From the NCBI RefSeq assembly GCF_000189395.1, contig NZ_AEPB01000001.1, positions 186,001 to 250,000 on the forward strand: a stretch of 64,000 nt of DNA, given 5' to 3'. The notes under the pieces were generated by a model, which saw only the letters and a list, made by a program, of their open reading frames with translations, had not been told where the DNA came from and made no database searches. The translations under genes and the position numbers were made by a program. This DNA is from Planococcus donghaensis MPA1U2 (GTDB taxonomy: Bacteria > Bacillota > Bacilli > Bacillales_A > Planococcaceae). Positions 1 through 8,010 of this stretch are shown here, piece after piece. The number at the start of each line of letters is the position of its first letter. Within the stretch, counting starts at the first letter, position 1.

Positions 1-1
1 T

Positions 2-70
2 GCAAATGAAGGGATACGAATAAGCTCGATTTTAAAGCATCTAGATTCTTTAGTAGATTCTTCTAAATAA
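2..70 (+). CDS. C-terminal end of a gene cut by the window edge
   Basis: An open frame runs in from the left edge and ends at a TAA at 68-70, giving 22 residues that end in SLVDSSK. No family can be assigned from so little. The last 18 bases before the stop region (49-66) recur exactly at 9804-9821, in an otherwise gene-poor stretch. It could be a chance open frame, so confidence is low. Confidence 0.3.
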   Translation, partial: ANEGIRISSILKHLDSLVDSSK

Positions 71-157
71 AAAGAGTAACAGGTAGCGGGTATTTAGGAT
101 CTATAAATCAGGATTTATTTCGATGCTGCTTAAGTTCGAAAGGCAGGTGAGGGTAAT

Positions 158-415
158 TTGTCTGAAAAAAGATTATCCCAAAATCAAATTGAAATCCTTA
201 AACAAATTGTGAAAAGTGAAGAACAAAATTATTCTCAAGAATCCACAAGTAACGAAAATGTTGAAAACTGCGATAGCTATGAAGCATTTGGACGTGCTGT
301 GATTGAACAAATTGTGAAGGAAGGCATGAAAAGTGTAGAAAGTTTTAAGGGTTCTACAAATGAAATCGTGTTAGATGCCCAAATAACGCTTATTCCTGCA
401 TCAGTGGAAGATTAA
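158..415 (+). pseudogene. Truncated copy of the glycine-zipper protein at 643-1179
   Basis: A TTG start at 158 follows a GGTGAGGG ribosome site. The 85-residue product matches the first 85 residues of the next gene at 70 of 85 positions. It stops exactly where the neighbour changes from the acidic N-terminal segment to its glycine-rich part: GAAGAT-TAA here against GAAGAT-CAA there. Similarity continues past the stop (CTGGTTTAGT is shared) and then fades, so this is most simply a nonsense-truncated and eroded duplicate. The short product may still be made as a stand-alone protein. I do not recognise the family and cannot give a function. Confidence 0.6.
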
Positions 416-642
416 TAAGTCTGGTTTAGTAAGATTATGCCACAACCTTTAGATGCCATATCGGGCTATCCTTATCGAAAAAATTGAAGATTGTTAGAAT
501 AAGGATTTTATATTACTATCCAAGGAAATAAGCATTGTAGTGGATCTTTGGGCAAAGAAAATGAAAGTTAAGTAGAGCTTGTGGAGCTGATACATTAGAC
601 ATGATTAAAGCGATTAAAATTAGAAAGGGAGTTGAGATTAAA

Positions 643-1179
643 ATGTCTGAAAAAAGACTATCCCAAAATCAAATTGAAATCCTTAAACAAATTATCGATA
701 GTGAAGAAAAAAAGGCTTCTCAAGAATCGATGAGTAACGAGAATGTTGAAAACTATGACAATTATGAAGCATTCGGACGCGCCATTATTGAACAAATTAT
801 GAATGAGGGCATGAAAGATGTAGAGAGTTTCGGGGGCTCTACAAATGAAATCGTGTTAGATACCCAAATAACGCTAATTCCTGCATCAGCAGAAGATCAA
901 GAAGGCTGGTTTAGTGACGCTGTAGGTAAAGTTGGCGGTGCGGTGAGTGATGCGGCAGGAGCAGTTGGTGGTGCAGTAAGTGATGCCACAAAAAAGATCG
1001 ATAAAATCAAGGATAAAATTGTAGATGTCATTGAAGACACCGTTGATGATGCTGGGGATCTCTTGGATCATCCGTTTGTCAAAAAGGGTACAGATTTAGC
1101 GCTGAATGGGGTTTGTGTTAAGATGTTTGGAAGAAAAGTTTGTTACAACCCTCTGACAGGTAAGCCGAGCTTGAAATAA
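643..1179 (+). CDS. Glycine-zipper protein with acidic leader-like N-terminus
   Basis: The ATG at 643 matches the start of the upstream paralogue (MSEKRLSQNQIEILK) and is preferred over an upstream ATG at 601; AAAGGGAG at 624-631 is the likely ribosome site. The 178-residue product has three parts. Residues 1-85 are polar and acidic and shared with the neighbour. Next comes a tandem glycine/alanine repeat (two VGGAVSDA units) typical of glycine-zipper membrane-inserting segments. Last is a lysine/aspartate helix and a basic tail with two cysteines (CVKMFGRKVC) that could form a disulphide loop. There is no classical signal peptide. The order leader, glycine zipper, cationic cysteine loop would suit a toxin-like or bacteriocin-like precursor, but no export or modification genes are adjacent and that remains speculation. 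Confidence 0.7.
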   Translation: MSEKRLSQNQIEILKQIIDSEEKKASQESMSNENVENYDNYEAFGRAIIEQIMNEGMKDVESFGGSTNEIVLDTQITLIPASAEDQEGWFSDAVGKVGGAVSDAAGAVGGAVSDATKKIDKIKDKIVDVIEDTVDDAGDLLDHPFVKKGTDLALNGVCVKMFGRKVCYNPLTGKPSLK

Positions 1180-1195
1180 GTATGAGACTATTTAG

Positions 1196-1240
1196 GGCCA
1201 TAGACAAACTCGATACACTCGAGCTGTCTATGGTCTTTTT
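1196..1240 (+). terminator. Rho-independent terminator
   Basis: GGCCATAGACA pairs with TGTCTATGGTC across a loop that contains a second small CTCGA repeat, followed by TTTTT. It ends the transcript of the gene at 643-1179. Confidence 0.8.
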
Positions 1241-1347
1241 ATGGAAAGGAATTTATTTATTTTTGTCAATTCAGAAATATCTCTAGTAGCACCTTATCCA
1301 GTTTACTTAAATATGAGATTTATAAAACCAATCCAGTGAGCAAAGTT

Positions 1348-2307
1348 TTATTTTAACTGCTCACATAAAGCCGTAATCTGTTGATCATTCCGTGCAATCA
1401 AATCTTTCGCTAAATCAACCAACGCATAAAAGTTCTCATCCGAAGAATCATCCAGCTTGTCACTTACTGTATTTAAATTTGTTTGAAAACGGTAATATCG
1501 CTCAAAACCTTCTTGATGGGGTAGAAGATTTCTGAGCTGATAATCGACCGTGTCACTGACTCCATCAAATACGACATTCAACAAGGGGCCGGCCCATTCG
1601 GCAAGACCCCAATCTTTTGCATCTTTATATAAAATGGGATCTTGCTGTTCGCCAGTTCCTAAAGAAACCACTAAAAAGTTTTCCTCGTTTAAAAAAGTGC
1701 ATTTAGCTTCAACGTAAGCGCACATAGCAGGGTTGTTTGCAAAGACACCACCATCGATAAAACTAAAAGTATCGTGCATTTTGATTTGCTTTGGTTCGAA
1801 ATAGGTTGGAGCTGCGGAAGTCGCTCTGGCAACGTCCTTCATATAGGCATCTCGATTTTGTTGATCTTTCATTTTGGCTTTCCTACTTTTAAAAAACCAA
1901 GAAGTGCGTGTTTCAATTTCGTAACTTGTGATAATGACATCCGTCAATGCTTCAGAAAGTTTTGTTTCACCAAAATATTTCTCAAATACAGATTCAGCCC
2001 CGGTTGAATGGTACCGCTCATCCACGAGTCCCCCAAGTGAAAGGAGTCGATGTTCAAACGAATTAGCAAAAATCACTTTGCGTTCATTTTCGTATAACTG
2101 TACAAGTTCCAGTGCCGTATACATGGCAGTCGCATTTTTATTTGGACTCACAAGACCCAAAGTAAGAAGTCCGCCCGTCGATGTCCCCGCAATTAAGTCA
2201 AAAAGCTCAGAGATGGGTTTGCCTGTACGTTTCTCAATTTCTGCTAAGACAAGTGCAGGGATTACGCCGCGAACGCCTCCGCCATCAATAGAGAGTATTT
2301 TCTTCAT
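1348..2307 (-). CDS. Patatin-like phospholipase
   Basis: A predicted acyl hydrolase of the patatin family, which cleaves acyl chains from phospholipids with a Ser-Asp dyad. All three signatures are visible: the oxyanion-hole loop DGGGVRG (residues 8-14), the nucleophile elbow GTSTG with Ser43, and the catalytic Asp in the motif IDGGVFANNP near residue 186. At 319 residues it is the size of bacterial single-domain patatins. The ATG at 2307 has an excellent AAGGAGGAG ribosome site. There is no signal peptide, so it is probably cytosolic. It stands alone with no cyclase or other CBASS partner nearby, so I see no reason to call it an anti-phage CapV effector. Confidence 0.9.
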   Translation of the reverse strand: MKKILSIDGGGVRGVIPALVLAEIEKRTGKPISELFDLIAGTSTGGLLTLGLVSPNKNATAMYTALELVQLYENERKVIFANSFEHRLLSLGGLVDERYHSTGAESVFEKYFGETKLSEALTDVIITSYEIETRTSWFFKSRKAKMKDQQNRDAYMKDVARATSAAPTYFEPKQIKMHDTFSFIDGGVFANNPAMCAYVEAKCTFLNEENFLVVSLGTGEQQDPILYKDAKDWGLAEWAGPLLNVVFDGVSDTVDYQLRNLLPHQEGFERYYRFQTNLNTVSDKLDDSSDENFYALVDLAKDLIARNDQQITALCEQLK

Positions 2308-2907
2308 GGTTACTCCTCCTTTTCGAAGTGCAGATAACCAAAAATCCCATGACTGACTTGATAGCTTCTTAATTTCTACTCATGGATCGCGTACCGTCCT
2401 TATAAATAGTTAGTGGGATTATACAATAAATTCATCAAAATGTCATTTAATTATCATTTTATTCTATTAATTAAGACAACTATAAGGGTTTATAAAATAA
2501 GAAAGAACGTATAAGAGTAGTTGTCGAATGAAAATAGCCACAAAATCTCTCGAGAAGAGGTATCTGTGGCTGTTTTGAATGTACAGAAAACTTGATTGAC
2601 CTCTGAAAAATTTCGTTCGCTAGTAAATGAGTTGATTTGGACAGTATTCAGTTCAATTTGGACAGTATTTAAGACAAATCGGACAGTATTTCGACTAATT
2701 CGGACAGTATATCCAAATATATGGAAAAAACGTCATGATACAAGTACAAAAAGTTAATGTCATAGCGGCATCGCCAGAAATTCATTAGTAATAAAATCTT
2801 TCTTTATTCAATTCGTGGTTAGAGGCATAAGAAATAGAAGATCACGCTATTTTTCAAAATTCATTTATTGTATAAGAGCTTTTGATCCACTATTAGTCGG
2901 GTGACAC
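2308..2907. other. Gene-free interval with hairpin and 21-bp iterons
   Basis: No convincing open frame. It contains the leftward promoter region of the patatin gene, an imperfect hairpin at 2536-2571 (AGCCACA pairing with TGTGGCT) and the four-unit repeat array at 2639-2710 listed separately. The rest is AT-rich and unremarkable. Confidence 0.6.
2639..2710. repeat. Four GGACAGTAT iterons spaced exactly 21 bp
   Basis: The nonamer GGACAGTAT occurs at 2639, 2660, 2681 and 2702. The interval is 21 bases each time, which is two turns of B-DNA. The first two copies are preceded by TTT, the last two by TC. The bases between the copies are only loosely alike (a few share TTCGA or AATT). No gene is within 190 bases on either side. 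The layout resembles an iteron or operator array more than a CRISPR, whose repeats and spacers are longer. Confidence 0.75.
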
Positions 2908-3651
2908 TCACTCATCCGCAACCCCAAGCGTCATCCCACCATCGACAACAATCTCCGTGCCCGTACAATATGAACTATCGTCAGAAGCGAGAAAGGCGAC
3001 TGCTTTTGCAATTTCAATGGGTTGGCCAATACGCCCTAATGGAACAGAATCATAAAAAGCAGGAACAGCTTTGCCGCCAGTAGCCATGTCCGTTTCGATT
3101 CCGCCTGGGTGGACCATATTTACGCGGATTCCGAGTGAACCGAGTTCAATAGCGGCAACTTTAGACATGGCCACGACCGATGCTTTTGTTGCGGCATAAG
3201 CGGCGGATTTCGCAATAGGGGAAAATGCAGAAATCGAGATGTTGTTGACAATCGAACCTTTTCGCTGCTTTTCCATTTGCGGAAGTACCGCTTGCATGCC
3301 GAGAAAAACACCGAGTTGGTTAACGTTGATCAATTGTTGGAAATCATCAAACGTTGTCTCTCGAAACGATTTGCGCGTCAGTGCGCCAGCATTATTCACT
3401 AACACATCCAGTTTGCCGAATTTATTGACCATCGTTTCAACCGCTGATTGCCACTCCGACTCTTTTGTAACATCTAACTGAACCGGGAAGGCACGTTCGC
3501 CAATTATCCCGGCGACTCTTTTAGCTTCGTCGTAATTCCGGGCACCAATTCCTACTACGGCGCCTAATGTAGTAAGGTGCTCGGCAATCGCCTTTCCTTG
3601 ACCGCGATTAGCTCCGGTGACAAGAATAACGTTATTCGTTAAATTGGGCAT
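2908..3651 (-). CDS. Short-chain dehydrogenase/reductase (SDR)
   Basis: A classical SDR of 247 residues from the ATG at 3651, chosen because AAGGAG lies just upstream; a longer frame to 3693 lacks a ribosome site. Visible marks are the nucleotide-binding TGANRGQG near the N-terminus, the structural NNAG, a serine in the NISIS stretch and the catalytic YAATK pair. The C-terminus carries the common [14 protein letters not shown] substrate-loop region. The family reduces or oxidises carbonyl/hydroxyl groups with NAD(P)(H). The substrate cannot be read from the sequence and the neighbours give no pathway hint. Confidence 0.9.
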   Translation of the reverse strand: MPNLTNNVILVTGANRGQGKAIAEHLTTLGAVVGIGARNYDEAKRVAGIIGERAFPVQLDVTKESEWQSAVETMVNKFGKLDVLVNNAGALTRKSFRETTFDDFQQLINVNQLGVFLGMQAVLPQMEKQRKGSIVNNISISAFSPIAKSAAYAATKASVVAMSKVAAIELGSLGIRVNMVHPGGIETDMATGGKAVPAFYDSVPLGRIGQPIEIAKAVAFLASDDSSYCTGTEIVVDGGMTLGVADE

Positions 3652-3696
3652 GGAATCACTCCTTTCTATCAATATAACATAAAGAAATTTCACCAG

Positions 3697-3727
3697 AAAA
3701 GAGCAGCCGAAGCTACTCTTTTTTAAA
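3697..3727. terminator. Hairpin terminator between leftward genes
   Basis: AAGAGCAGC pairs with GCTACTCTT (one mismatch) with T-runs on both sides. It probably ends the leftward transcript of the membrane protein gene at 3769-4071 before the SDR gene. Confidence 0.6.
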
Positions 3728-3768
3728 CGTTTATTAAATAAATCTCTAAAACTAGAATAACCACTAGC

Positions 3769-4071
3769 TCACTTTTGCTCTTCCTGTTCAGGCGGAGCTT
3801 TAACACCCAAAAATAAAGCAGTGAAATAAGTAAGTATAGCTGTTACCAAACCTGCAGCAAATAAAATCCCTCCGGTAATGAGAAAAGCGTTGGTATACGT
3901 TTCCATCACCATCACGTAATTGTTCGTATCAACAATATTATCTACTTGACTGGACAGCCAAGAGTTTCCGAAAGAAATTCCAAAAGAAGCACTCGAAAAC
4001 AGTAAAATCAATCCTATGATTGCTAATATAATCGAAATTATTCCCAATCCGGTAATATGATTTTTGAACAT
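3769..4071 (-). CDS. Small two-helix membrane protein
   Basis: A 100-residue protein with two hydrophobic segments (about residues 8-30 and 62-92) separated by a polar loop and ending in an acidic tail (PPEQEEQK). AGGAGGAAAAATAAG precedes the ATG. I do not recognise the family. It lies 66 bases upstream of the SDR-side terminator and follows a lipoprotein gene on the same strand, so the two may form a small envelope operon. Confidence 0.6.
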   Translation of the reverse strand: MFKNHITGLGIISIILAIIGLILLFSSASFGISFGNSWLSSQVDNIVDTNNYVMVMETYTNAFLITGGILFAAGLVTAILTYFTALFLGVKAPPEQEEQK

Positions 4072-4136
4072 CTTATTTTTCCTCCTAACTATGATTTTCT
4101 CTAAAAATTTATTAATATTTCTTTGCTCATTAAAAG

Positions 4137-4538
4137 TTACTCTAAAACTTCAAGGCTAAAATACTTTCCAATTTCAGAAGAACAGCCACTTAGGCGATAT
4201 ATTCTTCCATTTTCACTTTGTTCACTGTATAGGTTTTCGCAAGTCCCACTTTGTGTTCCTTTAGATGAACCACCCCATTCATCATGAGAATTATCGTACG
4301 TATACGTAATGTTTTCGCCATTATAATCTAGCGTATCAAAAATTGGATCGCCTTCTGTCGTTCTTTGAACAATACGGATTTTATCTTCTTCTCCATTTTT
4401 AAGATTTTCGATAAACGCTTCAAATTTCTCCGAATTAATTATGATTTCCCCTTGCTCGAATACAATGTCGGTATCTATAACAGGGTTACACGCGCTTAAG
4501 AAAATGGCCAATAAAATTACCAGTAAAATTTTTCGCAA
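4137..4538 (-). CDS. Secreted lipoprotein, DUF4362-like
   Basis: I place the start at the TTG at 4538, because AAAGGAGG lies seven bases upstream and the frame then begins directly with a lipoprotein signal: RKILLVILLAIF followed by the lipobox LSAC. The mature part is about 115 residues, acidic, with paired cysteines (GTCENLY and SGCSSEIG) that may bond outside the cell. Its pattern of an N-terminal VVIDTD-like strand and a FIENLKNGEEDKIRI stretch is reminiscent of DUF4362 lipoproteins. The role is unknown. Confidence 0.75.
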   Translation of the reverse strand: MRKILLVILLAIFLSACNPVIDTDIVFEQGEIIINSEKFEAFIENLKNGEEDKIRIVQRTTEGDPIFDTLDYNGENITYTYDNSHDEWGGSSKGTQSGTCENLYSEQSENGRIYRLSGCSSEIGKYFSLEVLE

Positions 4539-4925
4539 TACTGTAACCTCCTTTTGAATAGGGGATAGATTTACCAACTTTAGTAAAAATTGAACCGTTT
4601 TTTGATGCCTATAACCTTAGTACGAGTCAGCTTTGCTTTTGTTTCACTGTTTTTAGTAAAGAAACAAATATAAATAAGAAGAAAGTAGAAAATTCATAAC
4701 AGATGAAAGAGGTTTGAAAAGGTATTGATTTCTTCGATTTTTTTACTAAATTTTATGAGTAAAAGTAGAAATTAAATGATATGATAGGAACGTACGTTCT
4801 TTTCGGTAGAAGTTTTGAATACCACGAATACAAAAAGCAAATCAGGCATTCAAGAAATAATAGTTGATGCTTGTCACGAAATGAATTTGATCAAAACATG
4901 TATGTATTAAAAGGAGAGTCGAACC
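4539..4925. other. Upstream region of the abrB-like gene
   Basis: No gene. AT-rich DNA with a possible -10 (TATGAT at 4780-4785) immediately before the GAACGTACGTTC palindrome listed separately, then about 125 bases of leader to the abrB-like start. Confidence 0.5.
4788..4799. promoter_or_regulatory. LexA-like palindrome GAACGTACGTTC
   Basis: A perfect 12-bp palindrome fitting the core GAAC-N4-GTTC of the Bacillus LexA (DinR) box, whose consensus is CGAACRNRYGTTYC; only the two outermost bases differ. It sits just after a TATGAT hexamer, where a repressor would block transcription start. A TetR-family operator is the main alternative. Confidence 0.4.
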
Positions 4926-5201
4926 ATGAAAACTACAGGAATCGTGAGAAACACCGACCCACTGGGACGCATCGTCATTCCGAAAGAACTGAGAAGAGGA
5001 ATGGAGATAAACGTTGGAGATCCAGTAGAGGTTTTAGTAGAAGAAGACGTGATTATGTTAAGGAAATCCCAAGCTGTGGGTGCTTGTTTAGTAACAGGAG
5101 AAGTTTTAGCAGAAAATAAAGAATTTGCGCCAGGACTCACACTAAGTCTAGAAGGCGCGCGCGTTCTCTTGCATGAGCTAGAAACTAAAAAGCTAAAGTA
5201 A
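4926..5201 (+). CDS. AbrB-family transition-state regulator
   Basis: A 91-residue DNA-binding protein. The N-terminal half is a swapped-hairpin AbrB/SpoVT domain with the hallmark GIVRNTDPLGRIVIPKELRR, followed by GMEINVGDPVEV. The C-terminal half resembles the multimerisation part of AbrB and Abh. Members repress stationary-phase genes by binding AT-rich DNA. AAAGGAGAG precedes the ATG. A hairpin with a T-run follows the stop. The upstream palindrome suggests control of this gene by a repressor, possibly LexA. Confidence 0.88.
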   Translation: MKTTGIVRNTDPLGRIVIPKELRRGMEINVGDPVEVLVEEDVIMLRKSQAVGACLVTGEVLAENKEFAPGLTLSLEGARVLLHELETKKLK

Positions 5202-5205
5202 ACAC

Positions 5206-5238
5206 ATAAGAGAGTAGCCCACCTAGCTACTCTTTTTT
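5206..5238 (+). terminator. Rho-independent terminator
   Basis: AAGAGAGTAG pairs with CTACTCTT around a short loop, followed by TTTTTT, directly after the abrB-like gene. Confidence 0.75.
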
Positions 5239-5268
5239 CAACACTTAACAAATTTCAAATAAAATCAC

Positions 5269-5916
5269 TCATAGAAAAGGGTAATAATAGAAGTAATAAC
5301 CTATTGGTGTTATTGCAACAAGGGTTAATGAATAAATTATTTTGTTTTTCGTTTTTTGATAAAACCAGAATCCTAATAATAAGAAACTAAAAAAATCGAA
5401 AATGAATTGAAACAAAAAAATATGATGGTGATATAAGTACATCCCTACGCCAATTGTTTCCGCAGCCAAACCGCTTACTGGTAGTGCATACAAAAAGTTA
5501 CTCAATTTGCTCTCCTTGTTCCAATAGTAAAGTACATAACTAATAGCACTGCATACTAAGGCGATGATGTTGTACAGCATGAAAAGATTCCATTGAAATG
5601 TTCCTCCGTTTGCGAAAATAGGAAAGAAGAAACCGAGTACATATTTTAAAAAGTAAAAAGCGAAGTTCATGCTCAATAAGTACAAAAACACATTAATAGC
5701 AGCATTTATATTTGATGTACTGAAGTAGATAACTAATGTGACTGTTAGCATCCAAAAGCCAAACAAAGTGGCTATTGAACTAAAGCTCCATAGATCATCA
5801 TTCGGAAAAAAGTCTGACAATCTAGTTATTACACCAGCGATCAATCCCAATCCAATAAATAACAGATAAGATTTCAAATAGATTGGACTTTTTTCGGTAG
5901 ATACCGCTATTGTCAT
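5269..5916 (-). CDS. Polytopic membrane protein of unknown function
   Basis: A 215-residue protein with about six hydrophobic segments spread along its length and an unusually aromatic tail (YYFYYYPFL). No motif is recognised. Its ATG overlaps the stop of the GNAT gene by four bases (ATGA), so the two are translationally coupled. That may mean a shared response, but the sequence says nothing more. Confidence 0.7.
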   Translation of the reverse strand: MTIAVSTEKSPIYLKSYLLFIGLGLIAGVITRLSDFFPNDDLWSFSSIATLFGFWMLTVTLVIYFSTSNINAAINVFLYLLSMNFAFYFLKYVLGFFFPIFANGGTFQWNLFMLYNIIALVCSAISYVLYYWNKESKLSNFLYALPVSGLAAETIGVGMYLYHHHIFLFQFIFDFFSFLLLGFWFYQKTKNKIIYSLTLVAITPIGYYFYYYPFL

Positions 5917-6476
5917 TCAAATTCTCCTTTATTTATGAGGTCACTTCTTAATATAGAGTACATGTACAAATCATCGAATTTGCCACAAGTAAACTCATAA
6001 TGCCTTAATAACCCTTCTTGTGTAAATCCATTTTTATCTAACAATTTTAGTGAAGCGGAGTTAGCCGGCTCAACTAATGCTTCAATTCGTTCTAATTGGA
6101 AGTATTGAAACCCATAACCAATTACCGCTTCCAATGCTTCACTGGCAATCCCTTTACTCCAATAGTCTTTGTTCAATTCATAACCAATCTCCGTTCGGGA
6201 ATGCTCGGGGTGCATATTAAAAAAACCACAACTGCCAATAACTTTTCCTTCTTCTTTAAGTGTGATTCCCCATCTAATTCCTGTGGCCTCTGTATATAGG
6301 GTTTGGTACCAGCCGATTTCATCGAGTGCCTCATTTTCCATCTTAAAAGCTTCCAGCCCCATATGTTTCATCACATCTTTATCAGATAAATAGCGGAACA
6401 TATCCGCTGCATCTTCTTTTACTACCTCTCTTAAAATTAATCTATCTGTTTCAATAACGGGAAACTTGTTTTTCAC
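5913..6476 (-). CDS. GNAT N-acetyltransferase, RimJ/RimL type
   Basis: A 187-residue acetyl-CoA-dependent N-acetyltransferase. The start TDRLILREVVKEDA, the GSCGFFNMHPEHSRTEIGYEL core and EALEAVIGYGFQ with the asparagine-rich NSASLKLLDKNGF are typical of the RimJ/RimL branch that acetylates ribosomal protein N-termini or small amines. The GTG start at 6476 has GGTGGAG eight bases upstream. The usual V4-loop glycine pattern is replaced by WSKGIASEA, which is normal for this branch. The substrate is unknown. Confidence 0.88.
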   Translation of the reverse strand: MKNKFPVIETDRLILREVVKEDAADMFRYLSDKDVMKHMGLEAFKMENEALDEIGWYQTLYTEATGIRWGITLKEEGKVIGSCGFFNMHPEHSRTEIGYELNKDYWSKGIASEALEAVIGYGFQYFQLERIEALVEPANSASLKLLDKNGFTQEGLLRHYEFTCGKFDDLYMYSILRSDLINKGEFE

Positions 6477-6551
6477 GATGGATCTCCACCTTCTTAAATT
6501 TTATAGCTGTCCAATTTCTTAAGCTTTACTCAACAATCGCACTCTACAAAC

Positions 6552-6890
6552 CTATCCAAAGTATTGAAAAACAAGTTGATAGATCGCTACGCAAAATCCT
6601 AAAGCACTCGCTTTTAATTTAGCGGAATGATACCGTTTACTGCTATACAGATAAGCCATTATAAAAAGAAATCCGATAGGAAACCACAACTCAAAAACAC
6701 CATTTTCCGTACTTCGTGTATAAAGTGGAATGATATAAGCACTAATTAAAAAATAAAAGAAAATGGTAAAGCGGCGTGTTTTGAGTTGTTTGCTCCATCT
6801 AACTAAAAGAAAAATAATAATAATCGCGCTAATTGTAATGTGTAAAGCAGGTAGATGAAGAGTAACACCATTTCCTAAATCAAAATCCAT
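6552..6890 (-). CDS. Small membrane protein
   Basis: 112 residues from the ATG at 6890, which is better placed relative to AGGAGA than the in-frame GTG at 6899. There are three to four hydrophobic segments with no recognised motif. A 12-base gap-free hydrophobic run (ITISAIIIIFLLVRW) lies near the N-terminus. Function unknown. Confidence 0.55.
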   Translation of the reverse strand: MDFDLGNGVTLHLPALHITISAIIIIFLLVRWSKQLKTRRFTIFFYFLISAYIIPLYTRSTENGVFELWFPIGFLFIMAYLYSSKRYHSAKLKASALGFCVAIYQLVFQYFG

Positions 6891-7161
6891 ATGTATCACA
6901 TCTCCTAATTGAAAATTATTCAGTAGATAAGTTTTTTAGCTCTATTCTGTAAATATACCACTTTATTATGAAAATAAAGGAAAAAGACGAGAAAAAACTG
7001 AGAATTTATTTCGTTGTGAACATAATTCCGTGGGAAATAAGTTGGTTCTTTCCGCAATGTCTTAGTTCGCTGCGATTGGATACAGAAATAATGGAGCAAT
7101 TCAAATCATTGGTCTATCATGGTTAGTAGAAATCATCCGGTATGAGGGGAAATGAAAAATA

Positions 7162-7847
7162 ATGATAGAAGTTATTGTACAAAATGAACAGGAAGCAGTC
7201 GAAGCAGAAAAATTGGGAGCGGGAAGATTAGAACTTGTTTCGTCCATCAATGAAGGAGGGCTGACACCGAGCTTTGAAACCATCAAGCAAGTTTTGAACA
7301 GCGTCGCGATACCGGTTCAAGAATAATCCGTCCTCACAGTCGAGACTTTTTCTATACCGATTCAGAAATGAACACAATCATCGAAGACGTCAAAAATGTA
7401 TTGAATTTAGGTGGTCGTGGAATCGTATTTGGAGCTTTAACAAAGGATTACACGGTAGATGAAAATGCATTAGAAAAAATTATCGCAGTTTCCGATCAAC
7501 TCGATATCACGTTCCATCGTGCGTTTGATGAAATTGACGATCAGTTGAGTGCCTACAAAGGATTAACAAACTACAAAAAGCAGGTAAAGCGGATTTTAAC
7601 TTCTGGTGGTCTGGTGGATTGTTTGAAAGGGAAGCATGAGTTACGAAAGTTAGTCAAATTATCAAAAGAGACGGAGGGACCGGCTATACTTTGTGGGGGT
7701 GGATTAACTTCGACAAATATAGAAGAAATTCATCAAACTGTGAAATCTGATGAGTATCATTTTGGGAGTGGCGTTCGAAAAAACGGTTCTTACGCTGAAG
7801 GGTTTAATAAAGAAATAATTCAACAACTTATAAAATTGAAGGTTTAG
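7162..7847 (+). pseudogene. cutC: Frameshifted cutC (copper homeostasis CutC-type TIM barrel)
   Basis: The first frame (ATG at 7162) reads MIEVIVQNEQEAVEAEKLGA and the typical CutC run RLELVSSINEGGLTPS. It breaks at a TAA at 7324. The second frame continues directly with IRPHSRDFFY and on to the CutC C-terminus (FHRAFDE, CGGGLTSTN, HFGSGVR). Joining the frames needs one base near 7319-7326 and restores about 229 residues, the normal CutC length. The reading frame after the break is otherwise clean, so the mutation is recent or a sequencing error. CutC was linked to copper tolerance in Escherichia coli, though its biochemical role is unsettled. Confidence 0.85.
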
Positions 7848-7929
7848 AGAAACACGATTGGAATGGTCAGAACTTTATGGAGAGACCTCGAGCACGTCCT
7901 TATAAAAGGACTTAAGTAAAAAAAATAAA

Positions 7930-7965
7930 GCCGCAATCAAAAACAGACTTGTTTTTGATTGCGGC
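7930..7965. terminator. Bidirectional terminator
   Basis: A perfect 15-bp stem (GCCGCAATCAAAAAC) with a six-base loop. T-rich tracts follow on both strands, so it can end the cutC transcript and the leftward endonuclease transcript. Confidence 0.85.
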
Positions 7966-8010
7966 TTCTTTCGTTCAAAAAAAGTGGGTTGCTGCACGCA
8001 AGTTAAAAAA

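Noticed and set aside
1348-2307. CBASS effector CapV
   Set aside because: No cyclase or other CBASS gene nearby; a plain patatin phospholipase is simpler.
2639-2710. Possible CRISPR array
   Set aside because: Repeat unit of 9 bases and spacers of 12 are far too short, and no cas genes are near.
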